A stretch of 64,000 nt of DNA from Acerihabitans sp047324305 (GTDB lineage: Bacteria > Pseudomonadota > Gammaproteobacteria > Enterobacterales > Enterobacteriaceae). Below the pieces are notes generated by a model. That model saw only the letters and a program-made list of their open reading frames with translations, made no database searches and was not told the origin of the DNA. How positions within the stretch are numbered: the first letter of the stretch is position 1; the number at the start of each line of letters is the position of its first letter. The stretch is from positions 2,666,001 to 2,730,000 of the forward strand of contig NZ_CP178740.1 in assembly GCF_047324305.1 (NCBI RefSeq). The letters are read 5' to 3'. Below are positions 7,585-16,262 of this stretch, piece after piece. Position numbers and translations under genes: made by a program.

Positions 7585-9114
7585 GTGGCATCAAATTTGC
7601 TGGAAATGAAAAATATCACCAAGCGGTTCGGCCAGGTCAAGGCGGTGGATAATGTGTCCCTGACCATCGAGGCCGGCCAGGTGCTGTCGCTGTGCGGCGA
7701 AAACGGCTCGGGTAAATCGACGCTGATGAAAGTGCTGTCGGCGGTGTATCCGCACGGCACCTTCGAGGGCGAGATCCTGTTCGGCGGCGAACCGCTGGTG
7801 GCGCACGGGGTACGCGATACCGAACAAAAGGGCATCGCCATTATTCATCAGGAGCTGGCGCTGGTGAAACAAATGACGGTACTGGAGAATATTTTCCTCG
7901 GCACCGAGTGGGCGAAATACGGCGTCATGGATTATGACAATATGTACCTGCGCTGCCAGCGGATGCTGGCGCAGGTCAAACTCAATATCGACCCCGACAC
8001 GCGGGTCGGCGAACTGGGCCTGGGCCAGCAGCAGTTGGTGGAAATCGCCAAGGCGCTCAACAAGCAGGTCCGCCTGCTGATCCTGGACGAGCCCACCGCG
8101 TCGCTCACCGAAAGCGAGACCGCCATCCTGCTCGATATCGTCGACGATTTGCGCAATCACGATATCGCCTGCATTTATATTTCCCATAAACTTAATGAAG
8201 TCAAAGCCATATCGGACATGATCTGCGTCATTCGCGACGGCAGGCATATCGCCACGCGTCCGGCCGCGGGCCTGAGCGAAGAGGCGCTGATCACCATGAT
8301 GGTGGGCCGCGAACTGACGGAGCTTTATCCCCATGAGCCTCATGTGATTGGCGAGGAAATCCTGCGGGTGGAGGGCCTGACGGCCTGGCATCCGGTCAAT
8401 CAGCATATCCGCCGCGTCAATAATGCCGCCTTCAGCCTGCATAAAGGGGAAATCCTCGGCATCGCCGGGCTGGTGGGATCGGGTCGTACCGAACTGGTGC
8501 AGTGCCTGTTCGGCAGTTATCCGGGGCGCTGGGAGGGCACGATCCTGCTCCATGGCGCGCCGGTACGTTTCGCCAACTGCCGCCAGGCAATGCGCCGGGG
8601 GATAGCCATGGTGCCCGAGGATCGTAAAAAGGACGGCATCGTGCCGGTGATGAGCGTCGGCGCCAATATTACCCTGGCGGCGCTCAACCAATTCACCGGC
8701 GGGTTCGGCATGGTGGACGAGGCCGCCGAGCAGGCCGCGGTGCGTGACGCCATCGGGCGGCTGAAGGTGAAAACCGCTTCCCCGGAACTGGCCATCGGCC
8801 GGCTTAGCGGCGGCAACCAGCAAAAAGCCATCCTGGCGAAATGTCTGCTGCTAAACCCGGACATCCTGATACTCGACGAGCCGACCCGCGGTATCGATAT
8901 CGGCGCCAAGCAGGAAATCTACCTGCTGATTAATCAATTGGTGCGCCAGGGCATCGCCGTCATCGTGGTGTCCTCGGAATTACCCGAGGTGCTGGGCATC
9001 AGCGATCGGGTGCTGGCGATGCACCAGGGTGTCATTAAAGCCTCACTTATCAACCGCAACCTGACCCAGGAACAGGTCATGGAAGCGGCGCTCAGGAGTG
9101 ATTCCCATGTCTAA
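7585..9114 (+). CDS. xylG: Xylose ABC transporter ATP-binding protein
   Basis: From GTG 7585 the protein is 509 residues, close to E. coli XylG (513). GGAGG at 7571-7575 gives good spacing to this GTG; an earlier TTG (7567) would overlap the ribosome site. It is a tandem ATPase: domain 1 has an intact Walker A (GENGSGKST), signature and Walker B (LLILDEPTASL), domain 2 has the degenerate GLVGSGRTE loop with LSGGNQQKA and ILILDEPTRG, the normal asymmetry of sugar ATPases. It drives XylH at the inner membrane face. Its 3' end overlaps xylH by 8 bases. Confidence 0.95.
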   Translation: MASNLLEMKNITKRFGQVKAVDNVSLTIEAGQVLSLCGENGSGKSTLMKVLSAVYPHGTFEGEILFGGEPLVAHGVRDTEQKGIAIIHQELALVKQMTVLENIFLGTEWAKYGVMDYDNMYLRCQRMLAQVKLNIDPDTRVGELGLGQQQLVEIAKALNKQVRLLILDEPTASLTESETAILLDIVDDLRNHDIACIYISHKLNEVKAISDMICVIRDGRHIATRPAAGLSEEALITMMVGRELTELYPHEPHVIGEEILRVEGLTAWHPVNQHIRRVNNAAFSLHKGEILGIAGLVGSGRTELVQCLFGSYPGRWEGTILLHGAPVRFANCRQAMRRGIAMVPEDRKKDGIVPVMSVGANITLAALNQFTGGFGMVDEAAEQAAVRDAIGRLKVKTASPELAIGRLSGGNQQKAILAKCLLLNPDILILDEPTRGIDIGAKQEIYLLINQLVRQGIAVIVVSSELPEVLGISDRVLAMHQGVIKASLINRNLTQEQVMEAALRSDSHV

Positions 9115-10273
9115 AATTATTCACACCGACGGTGCGGCGATTGCCGGCGGCAGGCGGAAGTCCCTCAACCTGCAGGTGTTCGTCATGCTGGCCGCCATCG
9201 TGGTCATCATGCTGTTTTTCACGTTTACCACCGAAGGCTCGTACCTGAGCGCGCGCAATATTTCCAACCTGCTGCGCCAGACCGCCATTACCGGCATTCT
9301 CGCGGTCGGCATGGTATTTGTCATCATCTCGGCGGAGATCGATCTGTCGGTCGGCTCCATGATGGGATTGCTGGGCGGGGCGGCGGCGATTTTCGACGTC
9401 TGGCTGGGCTGGCCGCTGCCGCTGACCATCGCCGTGACCCTGGTGCTCGGGTTGCTGCTCGGCGCTTGGAACGGCTGGTGGGTGGCGTACCGCAAGGTGC
9501 CTTCGTTTATTGTCACCCTGGCGGGCATGCTGGCGTTTCGCGGCATTTTAATCGGCGTCACCAACGGGACCACGGTATCGCCCACATCGCCCGCCATGTC
9601 GCAGATCGGGCAAAGCTATCTGCCGGGCGGCGCGGGGTTCGGCATCGGGTTTATCAGCCTGGTGCTGTTTATCGCCTGGCAATGGCGCCGGCGCGGCAAT
9701 CGCCAGCGTCTGGGATTGTCCGTGCCGGCCAAGACCTGGGATATGACGCGCCAGGCTATTACCGCCGTGGTGGTATTGGGCGCCATTTATTTGCTTAACG
9801 ACTACCGTGGCGTGCCCACGCCGGTGCTGATGCTGGTGGCGCTGATGCTGGCCGGCCTGTTTATGGCGTCCCGCACCGCCTTCGGCCGGCGCGTCTATGC
9901 CATCGGCGGCAATATTGACGCCGCCCGGCTTTCCGGCGTGAATGTCGAGCGCACCAAGCTGGCGGTATTCGCCATCAACGGCCTGATGGTGGCGATTGCC
10001 GGGCTTATCCTCAGTTCCCGCCTTGGCGCCGGATCGCCGTCGGCGGGCAATATCGCCGAACTGGACGCCATCGCCGCCTGCGTCATCGGCGGCACCAGCC
10101 TGGCCGGCGGCGTCGGCAGCGTGGCCGGCGCGGTAATGGGCGCGTTTATCATGGCGTCGCTGGATAACGGCATGAGCATGCTTGACGTGCCCACGTTCTG
10201 GCAATATATCGTTAAAGGGGCCATCCTGCTGCTGGCGGTTTGGATGGATACCGCCACCAAAAAACGGGTGTAA
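9107..10273 (+). CDS. xylH: Xylose ABC transporter permease
   Basis: The 388-residue inner-membrane protein (start ATG 9107, preceded by CAGGAG at 9093-9098; E. coli XylH is 393) has about ten membrane segments and the AraH/RbsC-family features EIDLSVGSMMGLLGG, VPSFIVTLAGMLAFRGI and IGGTSLAGGVGSVAGA. It forms the xylose channel with XylG. Translation is probably coupled to xylG through the 8-base overlap. A strong intrinsic terminator follows 17 bases after the stop. Confidence 0.95.
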   Translation: MSKIIHTDGAAIAGGRRKSLNLQVFVMLAAIVVIMLFFTFTTEGSYLSARNISNLLRQTAITGILAVGMVFVIISAEIDLSVGSMMGLLGGAAAIFDVWLGWPLPLTIAVTLVLGLLLGAWNGWWVAYRKVPSFIVTLAGMLAFRGILIGVTNGTTVSPTSPAMSQIGQSYLPGGAGFGIGFISLVLFIAWQWRRRGNRQRLGLSVPAKTWDMTRQAITAVVVLGAIYLLNDYRGVPTPVLMLVALMLAGLFMASRTAFGRRVYAIGGNIDAARLSGVNVERTKLAVFAINGLMVAIAGLILSSRLGAGSPSAGNIAELDAIAACVIGGTSLAGGVGSVAGAVMGAFIMASLDNGMSMLDVPTFWQYIVKGAILLLAVWMDTATKKRV

Positions 10274-10290
10274 GGTCTGTTTCAGCGCCA

Positions 10291-10319
10291 CGGGCCGCCG
10301 GCGGGCGGCCCGTTTTTTT
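10291..10319 (+). terminator. Intrinsic terminator of xylFGH
   Basis: CGGGCCGCC (10291-10299) pairs with GGCGGCCCG (10304-10312) around a 4-base loop and is followed by seven T residues. This is a textbook Rho-independent terminator immediately after xylH. Confidence 0.92.
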
Positions 10320-10395
10320 ATTCATTAACGGTACGCGCTTTTATGGCGTAAAGTTAAACGCAGATTAAATAATATTAAAAAACACACCCAGTAGA

Positions 10396-10424
10396 TTGAC
10401 GCTTTTATTAATGCCTTCTTAAAT
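10396..10424 (+). promoter_or_regulatory. Candidate sigma70 promoter for the exporter cassette
   Basis: TTGACG (10396-10401) and TTAAAT (10419-10424) are separated by 17 bases in a strongly AT-rich stretch upstream of the permease gene. The -35 is five of six and the -10 four of six consensus. The 10320-10572 stretch otherwise encodes only stop-rich frames; no credible peptide precursor was found in it. Confidence 0.4.
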
Positions 10425-10572
10425 CAATAAGAGGATAATCCTGTTTATAAGTATAATGATTTTCAATCAGTTAGCGTGATTAATATATAGTAATTAATAA
10501 TTAATAGACAAATTAAATAATATATTGCAAGGCATAGTGGTTTTTTACTCCCTCCACCGAGATAATCCGCTG

Positions 10573-12960
10573 ATGATCCTGAGTGAGTTTGTTAACGATA
10601 TAAAAGCCAATCCTGTTGCCTCCCTGTTGGCGATCGTTATTACCGCCATCGGTTTTGCCACGACCTTCTTAATTCTGCTGCTCTTTATCGACGATGTTAA
10701 AATAGACCGGTTTTATCCCGGCGCTGAACGCCTTTACCGCATCGAAACCCTGTTTTGCCCACCCAACGGCGATAAGGTGCTTTCCGCCCAGGCCCCGCTG
10801 CCGTTGCTTGACGCGCTGCGCAAACAACCGGGGATTGACCGCGTCGTCTATGCCCTGCGGCTGTTTACTACCGTTCGCAGCGAGGGGCGGTTTGTCCATC
10901 GCGTACCGGTGTTCGCGGTCAGCGCAGGCTTCCTGACGCAGCTCAATCCCTACCGCCAAGCCCCCGCCTTGCTTGCGGCGAACGAAATTTATATCACGCC
11001 GGCCTTTAACCGCCGGTATCTCGGCCTGGCGTCCCCCGTGGGCAAGACTATCGATCTGGGCGACAAAGGCCGGTTTGTGATCAAGGGCGTGCTTGAACCC
11101 CGTTCCGACAGCAGCATCGATATGCCGGCGGTCATTGCCTTCTCACCGGCGGCGATGGCGGGTTATCACGATAAGCGGAGAGACTGGTATCACAGCCACC
11201 TGTTTATTTTTATCAGGACCGCCCCGGCCGCGCCGTTCGATAACGCTCTGCTGGATAAACTGGTCGGGCTTCACGCCCCGCCGCTATCCGGGACGCCCAT
11301 TACTCCCACGGCATTCATTCACCTGCGCGCCAAACCTATCCAGCAGATGCATTATGACGACGGTTATGCCGATGACATGGCCGCGACTATCGCCAAACCC
11401 TTGCTGCATGCCCTGTATGCGGCCGCGTTGTTTGTGCTGCTGACCACGGCGGTAAACTATTTTAACGTCAATGCCATCATTAACGCCGCCAAACGGCGCA
11501 GCCTGAATATCAAACGCGCGCTGGGCGCGTCGGATAAACAGCTTGCCGCCGAGTCGGTGGCGGTTATCGTGCCGCAGTTTGCCGTCATCTGCGCGCTGGC
11601 GCTGTTGATATTGTTCGGGACGTCCGCCATGTCGCCTTACGTCCTGGCGCTGATATCACATCACAGCGCCGCATTGCTGGCCGCGCTGTTCCTGGCGGTG
11701 CTGCTGCTTATCGGCTGCGTGGTGATCGCCGCGCATGTGCTTTATTTCTGCTGTTTTGTTGTATCCGCCGGCGCGGGACGGGCAAATCACCGCCACGAAA
11801 CCACCGCGGCCTATTACCTCAACCGGCTTACCCTGGTGACGCAACTGCTGATCTCGGGCGTCCTGGTCTACTCCTGGGCCGGTACGGCGGCGCAGAACCG
11901 TTACGTCATGCAAGCCGATTTCGGCTATCGCCAAAAGAACCTGCTGACGTTTGAACCCAGCGAACGGCTCCATTCGCTTGAAAGCGTGCGCGCGCTGCAA
12001 AACCGCCTCAAAGAGGACGCCGGCAGCGCCAATATCGCCTTGAGCAACTGGCGCCCGTTTGATATGACGCCTACCGCGCTCATTATCCAGCATGCCCGCC
12101 AGCAGGCCAAGGATCAGTTCGTGACCGTCAGCGCTCTCGACGTCGACCCTCACTTTACCCGGGTATGGGGCCTTGAAACCCTGGGCGGCGGAGAAAATGC
12201 CATTGCCGTAAGCGCCGATCCGGCGGTGCGCCATGTGATTGCCACCCGGGCCTTTATCGGGCTGATGGGGCTGTCTTCCTATGATGAAGCGCTTAACACG
12301 ACCTTCTACGCCGAGGTGGACGGCGGGAGGCGCCGGCTGCGCGTGCTGCGCGTCGTCGATAACTTTTATCCGGGCGAGCGTACCCGCCAGCCGCCGCCGC
12401 TGATGCTGTTCATTAACGATCGGGTGGAAAAGTATGCCGCTATCGGGTTTTCCACCGCGGCGCAACGGGATCGCATCATCTCCGCGCTCAGCGGTTATGG
12501 CCTGGCGGACCTGCAGGTGCGCACGGTGGAAGAACTGCATGCCGAACACTATAAAAACAGCCTGTTGATCCAGGACGTCATCAGGCTGGTGGCTTCTCTT
12601 TCCCTGTTCCTGATGCTGGTCAGCGCGATGGTCATCGGGCTGTCGGAGGCCCGGCGGCTCAATCAGACCCTGATGATCATGGCGGCGGTGGGCGGCTCGG
12701 TGTCTACCAGCGCGGTCTTTTTCCTGCGGCAAAACATGCTGGCGCTGACGCTGACGTTGTCGCTATCCCTCGGCATCGGGGTTGTGCTCCTGCGGCGCTG
12801 GCTGGGCCAATTCGACGTGGTCACCGGTCTGGCCCTTACCTATGCCTTCGCCGCCCTGATGCTCCTGGGCCTGGCGGTGATGGCGGTGATGGTCGCGACC
12901 CTGCTGGCCGGTGGCGGCCGGCTGGCGCGCCTGCGGCGAGGGCCACGGCTATGGACGTAA
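10573..12960 (+). CDS. FtsX/MacB-type ABC exporter permease
   Basis: About 795 residues from ATG 10573 (MILSEFVNDIKANPVAS); TTG 10525 and GTG 10537 are in-frame alternatives and the start is uncertain because no clear ribosome site fits the ATG. The layout is an N-terminal helix (about residues 15-38), a periplasmic MacB-like domain, three central helices (about 280-420), a second periplasmic domain and three C-terminal helices (about 690-790). This is the duplicated FtsX-fold permease type used with a periplasmic adaptor to export peptides, lipoproteins or small molecules from the periplasm or inner membrane. Adaptor and ATPase genes follow with overlap or 1-base spacing, so the three form one operon. 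The cargo is unknown. Confidence 0.8.
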   Translation: MILSEFVNDIKANPVASLLAIVITAIGFATTFLILLLFIDDVKIDRFYPGAERLYRIETLFCPPNGDKVLSAQAPLPLLDALRKQPGIDRVVYALRLFTTVRSEGRFVHRVPVFAVSAGFLTQLNPYRQAPALLAANEIYITPAFNRRYLGLASPVGKTIDLGDKGRFVIKGVLEPRSDSSIDMPAVIAFSPAAMAGYHDKRRDWYHSHLFIFIRTAPAAPFDNALLDKLVGLHAPPLSGTPITPTAFIHLRAKPIQQMHYDDGYADDMAATIAKPLLHALYAAALFVLLTTAVNYFNVNAIINAAKRRSLNIKRALGASDKQLAAESVAVIVPQFAVICALALLILFGTSAMSPYVLALISHHSAALLAALFLAVLLLIGCVVIAAHVLYFCCFVVSAGAGRANHRHETTAAYYLNRLTLVTQLLISGVLVYSWAGTAAQNRYVMQADFGYRQKNLLTFEPSERLHSLESVRALQNRLKEDAGSANIALSNWRPFDMTPTALIIQHARQQAKDQFVTVSALDVDPHFTRVWGLETLGGGENAIAVSADPAVRHVIATRAFIGLMGLSSYDEALNTTFYAEVDGGRRRLRVLRVVDNFYPGERTRQPPPLMLFINDRVEKYAAIGFSTAAQRDRIISALSGYGLADLQVRTVEELHAEHYKNSLLIQDVIRLVASLSLFLMLVSAMVIGLSEARRLNQTLMIMAAVGGSVSTSAVFFLRQNMLALTLTLSLSLGIGVVLLRRWLGQFDVVTGLALTYAFAALMLLGLAVMAVMVATLLAGGGRLARLRRGPRLWT

Positions 12961-14207
12961 AACTGGATAAAAAGGCTGCCCTGCATCCGGGCGCCGGATG
13001 GATCGCCTGGATCGCCGCCGCGCTGTTGATCCTGCTGTGCGCAGGGCTCTATAAGCTGGCCACCACCGATAATTACCTGCGCCTGCCGTTGGCGAGCGTG
13101 GCCTTGCATCCGGTGACGCGCGGGGCCTATACCGACACCCTGGTTACCCGCGCCATCGCCCTCCCCAACGAAAGCGTTATCGTTTCCACGGAGCGCGGAG
13201 GGAAGGTGGTCGATATCTATAAAGCCTCTTCCGATTATGTCAAAAAAGGCGAAATTATCGCCCGCCTGTCCAATTATGATTTTGTCCTGCAGGTCACCTC
13301 GCGCATCGCCGACGCCACCGAACAGATCAATAATCTGCGCAATATGCGCATGTTATTGGAACGCAACAGCCGCGACACCAAGCTTGAGCTGCAGAAATCC
13401 CATTACAACCGGCAGAAGCTGGTCAAGGACATCCGGCGCAATAAAAAGCTGTTTGAAAAAGCCATTATCGAAAAGGCTAAATATGAAGACCTGCTGGATG
13501 AGTTAGCGCATTGGGAAAAAACCTGCGCCATTTTGTCCGGACACGATCGGCAGCAGGACCAAATACTGCCGCAGCAGTTCCAGGAAATTGATCGCTCCAT
13601 CAAACGCCTGGGCAAACTGGTGGATTTGATCAAGGGCGGCCTGGAGCAGCTGATTATCGTCTCGCCTATCGACGGCACCCTCTCATCGCTGGATATCAAA
13701 ATCGGCCAGCAGATTAAACCCGGCGACAAGGTTACCATGGTCGACAACCTGCATTCCTACTACTTTGAAGCCGATTTCAGTGAATATTACCTGGATAAAA
13801 TCAAGCCCCAGGCCAATGTCATGGCGCAGGCCGGCGGCATCGAAATCCCCCTGGCCATTGAATCGGTATCCTCGGCGGTGGACAACGGCAAGTTCAAGGC
13901 CAGGCTCCGGCCGTCCCAGCCCCAGCAGATTGCCCTGAAGCGCGGGCAATCCATCGATCTGCATGTGTTTCTGAGTACGCAGCAGGACGCGCTGCTCGTC
14001 CCTTCCGAAGCGGTGTTTTTCAACGAGGGCCAGGCGCTGGTCTATGTGTTTGATGAAAACGATCGGCGGGCGGTTAAGACGCCGGTGCGGTTAAAGCGGC
14101 AGGGCGCGGCACAGGCGGAAATACTCGGCGGGCTTGCCGAAGGGCAACGGGTGGTGACCTTCGCGGATAATGATTACGAAAAATCCAATATCATTGAGTT
14201 TGATTGA
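12951..14207 (+). CDS. HlyD/MacA-type periplasmic adaptor of the ABC exporter
   Basis: The 418-residue protein overlaps the permease by 10 bases and has GAGGG upstream. One N-terminal membrane helix (about residues 20-38) is followed by a lipoyl/barrel-sandwich half (VVDIYKASSDYVKKGEIIARL), a long charged helical hairpin (about 110-220) and the second half with IVSPIDGTLSSLDIKIGQQI, then a beta-barrel domain. This is the membrane fusion protein that links the permease to an outer-membrane channel; no channel gene is in the cassette, so a TolC-like protein encoded elsewhere is presumably recruited. Confidence 0.85.
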   Translation: MDVKLDKKAALHPGAGWIAWIAAALLILLCAGLYKLATTDNYLRLPLASVALHPVTRGAYTDTLVTRAIALPNESVIVSTERGGKVVDIYKASSDYVKKGEIIARLSNYDFVLQVTSRIADATEQINNLRNMRMLLERNSRDTKLELQKSHYNRQKLVKDIRRNKKLFEKAIIEKAKYEDLLDELAHWEKTCAILSGHDRQQDQILPQQFQEIDRSIKRLGKLVDLIKGGLEQLIIVSPIDGTLSSLDIKIGQQIKPGDKVTMVDNLHSYYFEADFSEYYLDKIKPQANVMAQAGGIEIPLAIESVSSAVDNGKFKARLRPSQPQQIALKRGQSIDLHVFLSTQQDALLVPSEAVFFNEGQALVYVFDENDRRAVKTPVRLKRQGAAQAEILGGLAEGQRVVTFADNDYEKSNIIEFD

Positions 14208-14208
14208 T

Positions 14209-14868
14209 ATGATTACCCTGGAAAGAGGCGGTAAGTTCTACACCACCAAGACCATCAAGACCCTGGCGCTGAACGCGGTAAGCCTTAACGTCGGGGCGGG
14301 TGACTTTCTTGCCGTCATGGGGCCGTCCGGTTCAGGCAAATCCACCCTGCTGAACGTGCTGGGAATGTTCGAACCCCTTGATGAAGGCCGTCTGACCCTG
14401 GCCGGCGAAAACGTCGCCGCCCTGGGTTATGCGCAGAAAATCGCCTTACGACGGCGGCTTATCGGCTATATATTCCAATCGTTTAACCTGATCCCTTCCA
14501 TGTCGGTCTATGACAACGTGGTTCTGCCGCTGAAATACCGCGGCGTGGCGAAGGCGGAGCGCCGGCGGCGGGTTGATCAGATCCTGGCGGTATTCGGCCT
14601 GACGCATCGCGCCGGGCATTATCCGGCGCAGCTGTCCGGCGGCCAGCAGCAGCGGGTGGCCATTGCCCGCGCCATGGTGTCCCGCCCCGGCCTGATACTG
14701 GCGGATGAACCCACCGGCAACCTGGACAGTAAGAACAGCCGCGACGTGCTGGAACAGCTGAAAAACATCAACCGGGAAGGCACGACCGTGGTGATGGTGA
14801 CGCATTCGCAGGAGGCGTCGAGTTATGCCAACCGGGTGCTGACCATGCGCGACGGGCGTCTTGCATAA
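14209..14868 (+). CDS. LolD/MacB-type ABC exporter ATPase
   Basis: Start ATG 14209 lies one base after the adaptor stop; the 219-residue product is the usual size for stand-alone LolD/MacB-type ATPases. Walker A GPSGSGKST, Q-loop YIFQSFNLIPSMSVYDNV, signature LSGGQQQRVAIARA, Walker B LILADEPTGNLD and the H-loop MVTHSQEA are all intact. It energises the permease at 10573. Gene order permease-adaptor-ATPase is the same as reported for the darobactin exporter genes darBCD, but no precursor-peptide or radical-SAM gene is visible beside it, so substrate cannot be assigned. Confidence 0.87.
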   Translation: MITLERGGKFYTTKTIKTLALNAVSLNVGAGDFLAVMGPSGSGKSTLLNVLGMFEPLDEGRLTLAGENVAALGYAQKIALRRRLIGYIFQSFNLIPSMSVYDNVVLPLKYRGVAKAERRRRVDQILAVFGLTHRAGHYPAQLSGGQQQRVAIARAMVSRPGLILADEPTGNLDSKNSRDVLEQLKNINREGTTVVMVTHSQEASSYANRVLTMRDGRLA

Positions 14869-14917
14869 TGCCGGCGCGCGCATGGCGATAAAAGCCATTG
14901 GCATAACGGCATACATT

Positions 14918-14926
14918 AAAAAGCAA
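14918..14926 (+). promoter_or_regulatory. Possible Ada box upstream of ada
   Basis: AAAAAGCAA resembles the A-rich plus AAAGCRCA/AAAGCAA element bound by methylated Ada in E. coli ada and alkA promoters. It lies about 98 bases before the ada ATG, a distance compatible with activation. The match is short, so this is a weak call. Confidence 0.25.
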
Positions 14927-15023
14927 GCTTCAGGGGGTTTAACCGCCGCGGGCATGCCACCCTAATCATCAGTCTGGTCACCACCTGGCCGTAGCGATAT
15001 GATGAAACCAAAGGGGCTTTGCC

Positions 15024-16097
15024 ATGAAACCAGGTAACACCGCATCCATGATACCCACCGAGCAGGACCCGCGCTGGCAGGCCATCGTCGCGCGCGATAA
15101 AGCCGCCGACGGCCGGTTTGTTTATGCCGTCAGGACCACCGGGATATTCTGCTCGCCATCCTGCCCGTCGCGCCTGCCTCTGGCGGCGAATGTGCTGTTT
15201 TTCGCCAATGCCGAAGACGCGTCGCGGGCGGGCTTCCGTCCCTGCAAACGCTGCCGCCAGGGCCGGCCTTCGCTGGCGGCGGAACAGGCGGCGAAAATCC
15301 AGCTGGCCTGCCGTTATATTGACGGGGCTGAGGGGATGCCGACACTGGCGGAGCTGGCGCAACAGGCCGCCTTAAGCCCGTTCCATTTCCACCGGTTATT
15401 TAAGTCCGTTACCGGCCTGACGCCGAAAGCCTATGCCGTGGCCCGGCGTAACCAGCGGGTGCGGCAACGGCTTGCGGGCGACGCCTCGGTGACCGACGCG
15501 GTGCTGGAGTCCGGCTTTAACTCCCAGGGCCGTTTTTACGCCGGAGCCGATGCGCTGCTGGGGATGACGCCCACCGCTTACCGGGCGGGAGGGAAGGGCG
15601 TTGCTATCGTCTTTGCGGTCGGGCGTTGCTCTCTGGGTGATATCCTGGTCGCCCAGAGCGCGCGCGGCATCTGCGCCATCCTGTTGGGCGACGATGCGCA
15701 GCGGCTGGTGGAACAGTTGCAGGATACCTTCCCCCACGCGGCGCTGGCGGGGGACGATGAGGCCTTTGCCCGGCGGATGGCGCTGGTGGTGGGGTTTGTC
15801 GATGCGCCGGCCCTTGGCCTGGACCTGCCGCTGGATATTCGCGGCACCGCCTTCCAGCAGCGCGTCTGGCAGGCCCTGCGGGATATCCCGCCCGGGCGCA
15901 CGGCCAGCTACCTGGAGGTGGCGAAACGCATCGGTTCGCCCGCCGCGGTGCGCGCCGTGGCGGGCGCCTGCGCCGCCAATATGCTGGCGGTGGCCATACC
16001 CTGCCATCGGGTGGTGCGCAGCGACGGGGCGTTATCCGGCTATCGCTGGGGGGTGGACCGCAAACGGCTGCTACTGGATAAGGAGGCCAAAGGCTAA
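15024..16097 (+). CDS. ada: Bifunctional methyltransferase and transcriptional regulator Ada
   Basis: The 357-residue protein parallels E. coli Ada (354). The N-terminal zinc domain has Cys43 and Cys47 (TTGIFCSPSC) and Cys74/Cys77 (FRPCKRC); the first Cys of this set accepts methyl groups from phosphotriesters. An AraC-type helix-turn-helix (about residues 105-185) follows, then the O6-methylguanine methyltransferase domain with active-site Cys327 in IPCHRVVRSDG. AGGGGC precedes the ATG. All catalytic residues are present, so it should both repair alkylated DNA and switch on the adaptive response. alkB is not downstream, unlike E. coli. Confidence 0.94.
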   Translation: MKPGNTASMIPTEQDPRWQAIVARDKAADGRFVYAVRTTGIFCSPSCPSRLPLAANVLFFANAEDASRAGFRPCKRCRQGRPSLAAEQAAKIQLACRYIDGAEGMPTLAELAQQAALSPFHFHRLFKSVTGLTPKAYAVARRNQRVRQRLAGDASVTDAVLESGFNSQGRFYAGADALLGMTPTAYRAGGKGVAIVFAVGRCSLGDILVAQSARGICAILLGDDAQRLVEQLQDTFPHAALAGDDEAFARRMALVVGFVDAPALGLDLPLDIRGTAFQQRVWQALRDIPPGRTASYLEVAKRIGSPAAVRAVAGACAANMLAVAIPCHRVVRSDGALSGYRWGVDRKRLLLDKEAKG

Positions 16098-16262
16098 GCG
16101 GCGTGACGCCACGATCGGCGGCCATATAATACCCGCGATGAGCCAGCCGGGTCATCGCGATGCGGCCCGATGATGCCGGTATCCACCGCCGGCGGCGGAC
16201 GCCAACGACTTAGCGACGCGAGGAATGTCGCTACCGGTACCGGCGGCGAGGCGTGTTTCCGC

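Noticed and set aside
7591..8823. 410-codon open frame on the minus strand
   Set aside because: It is antisense to xylG, an intact conserved gene.
16212..16234. Small inverted repeat TAGCGAC/GTCGCTA after the BenE-type gene
   Set aside because: A 7-bp stem with a 9-base loop and no T-run on either strand is not strong enough to call a terminator.
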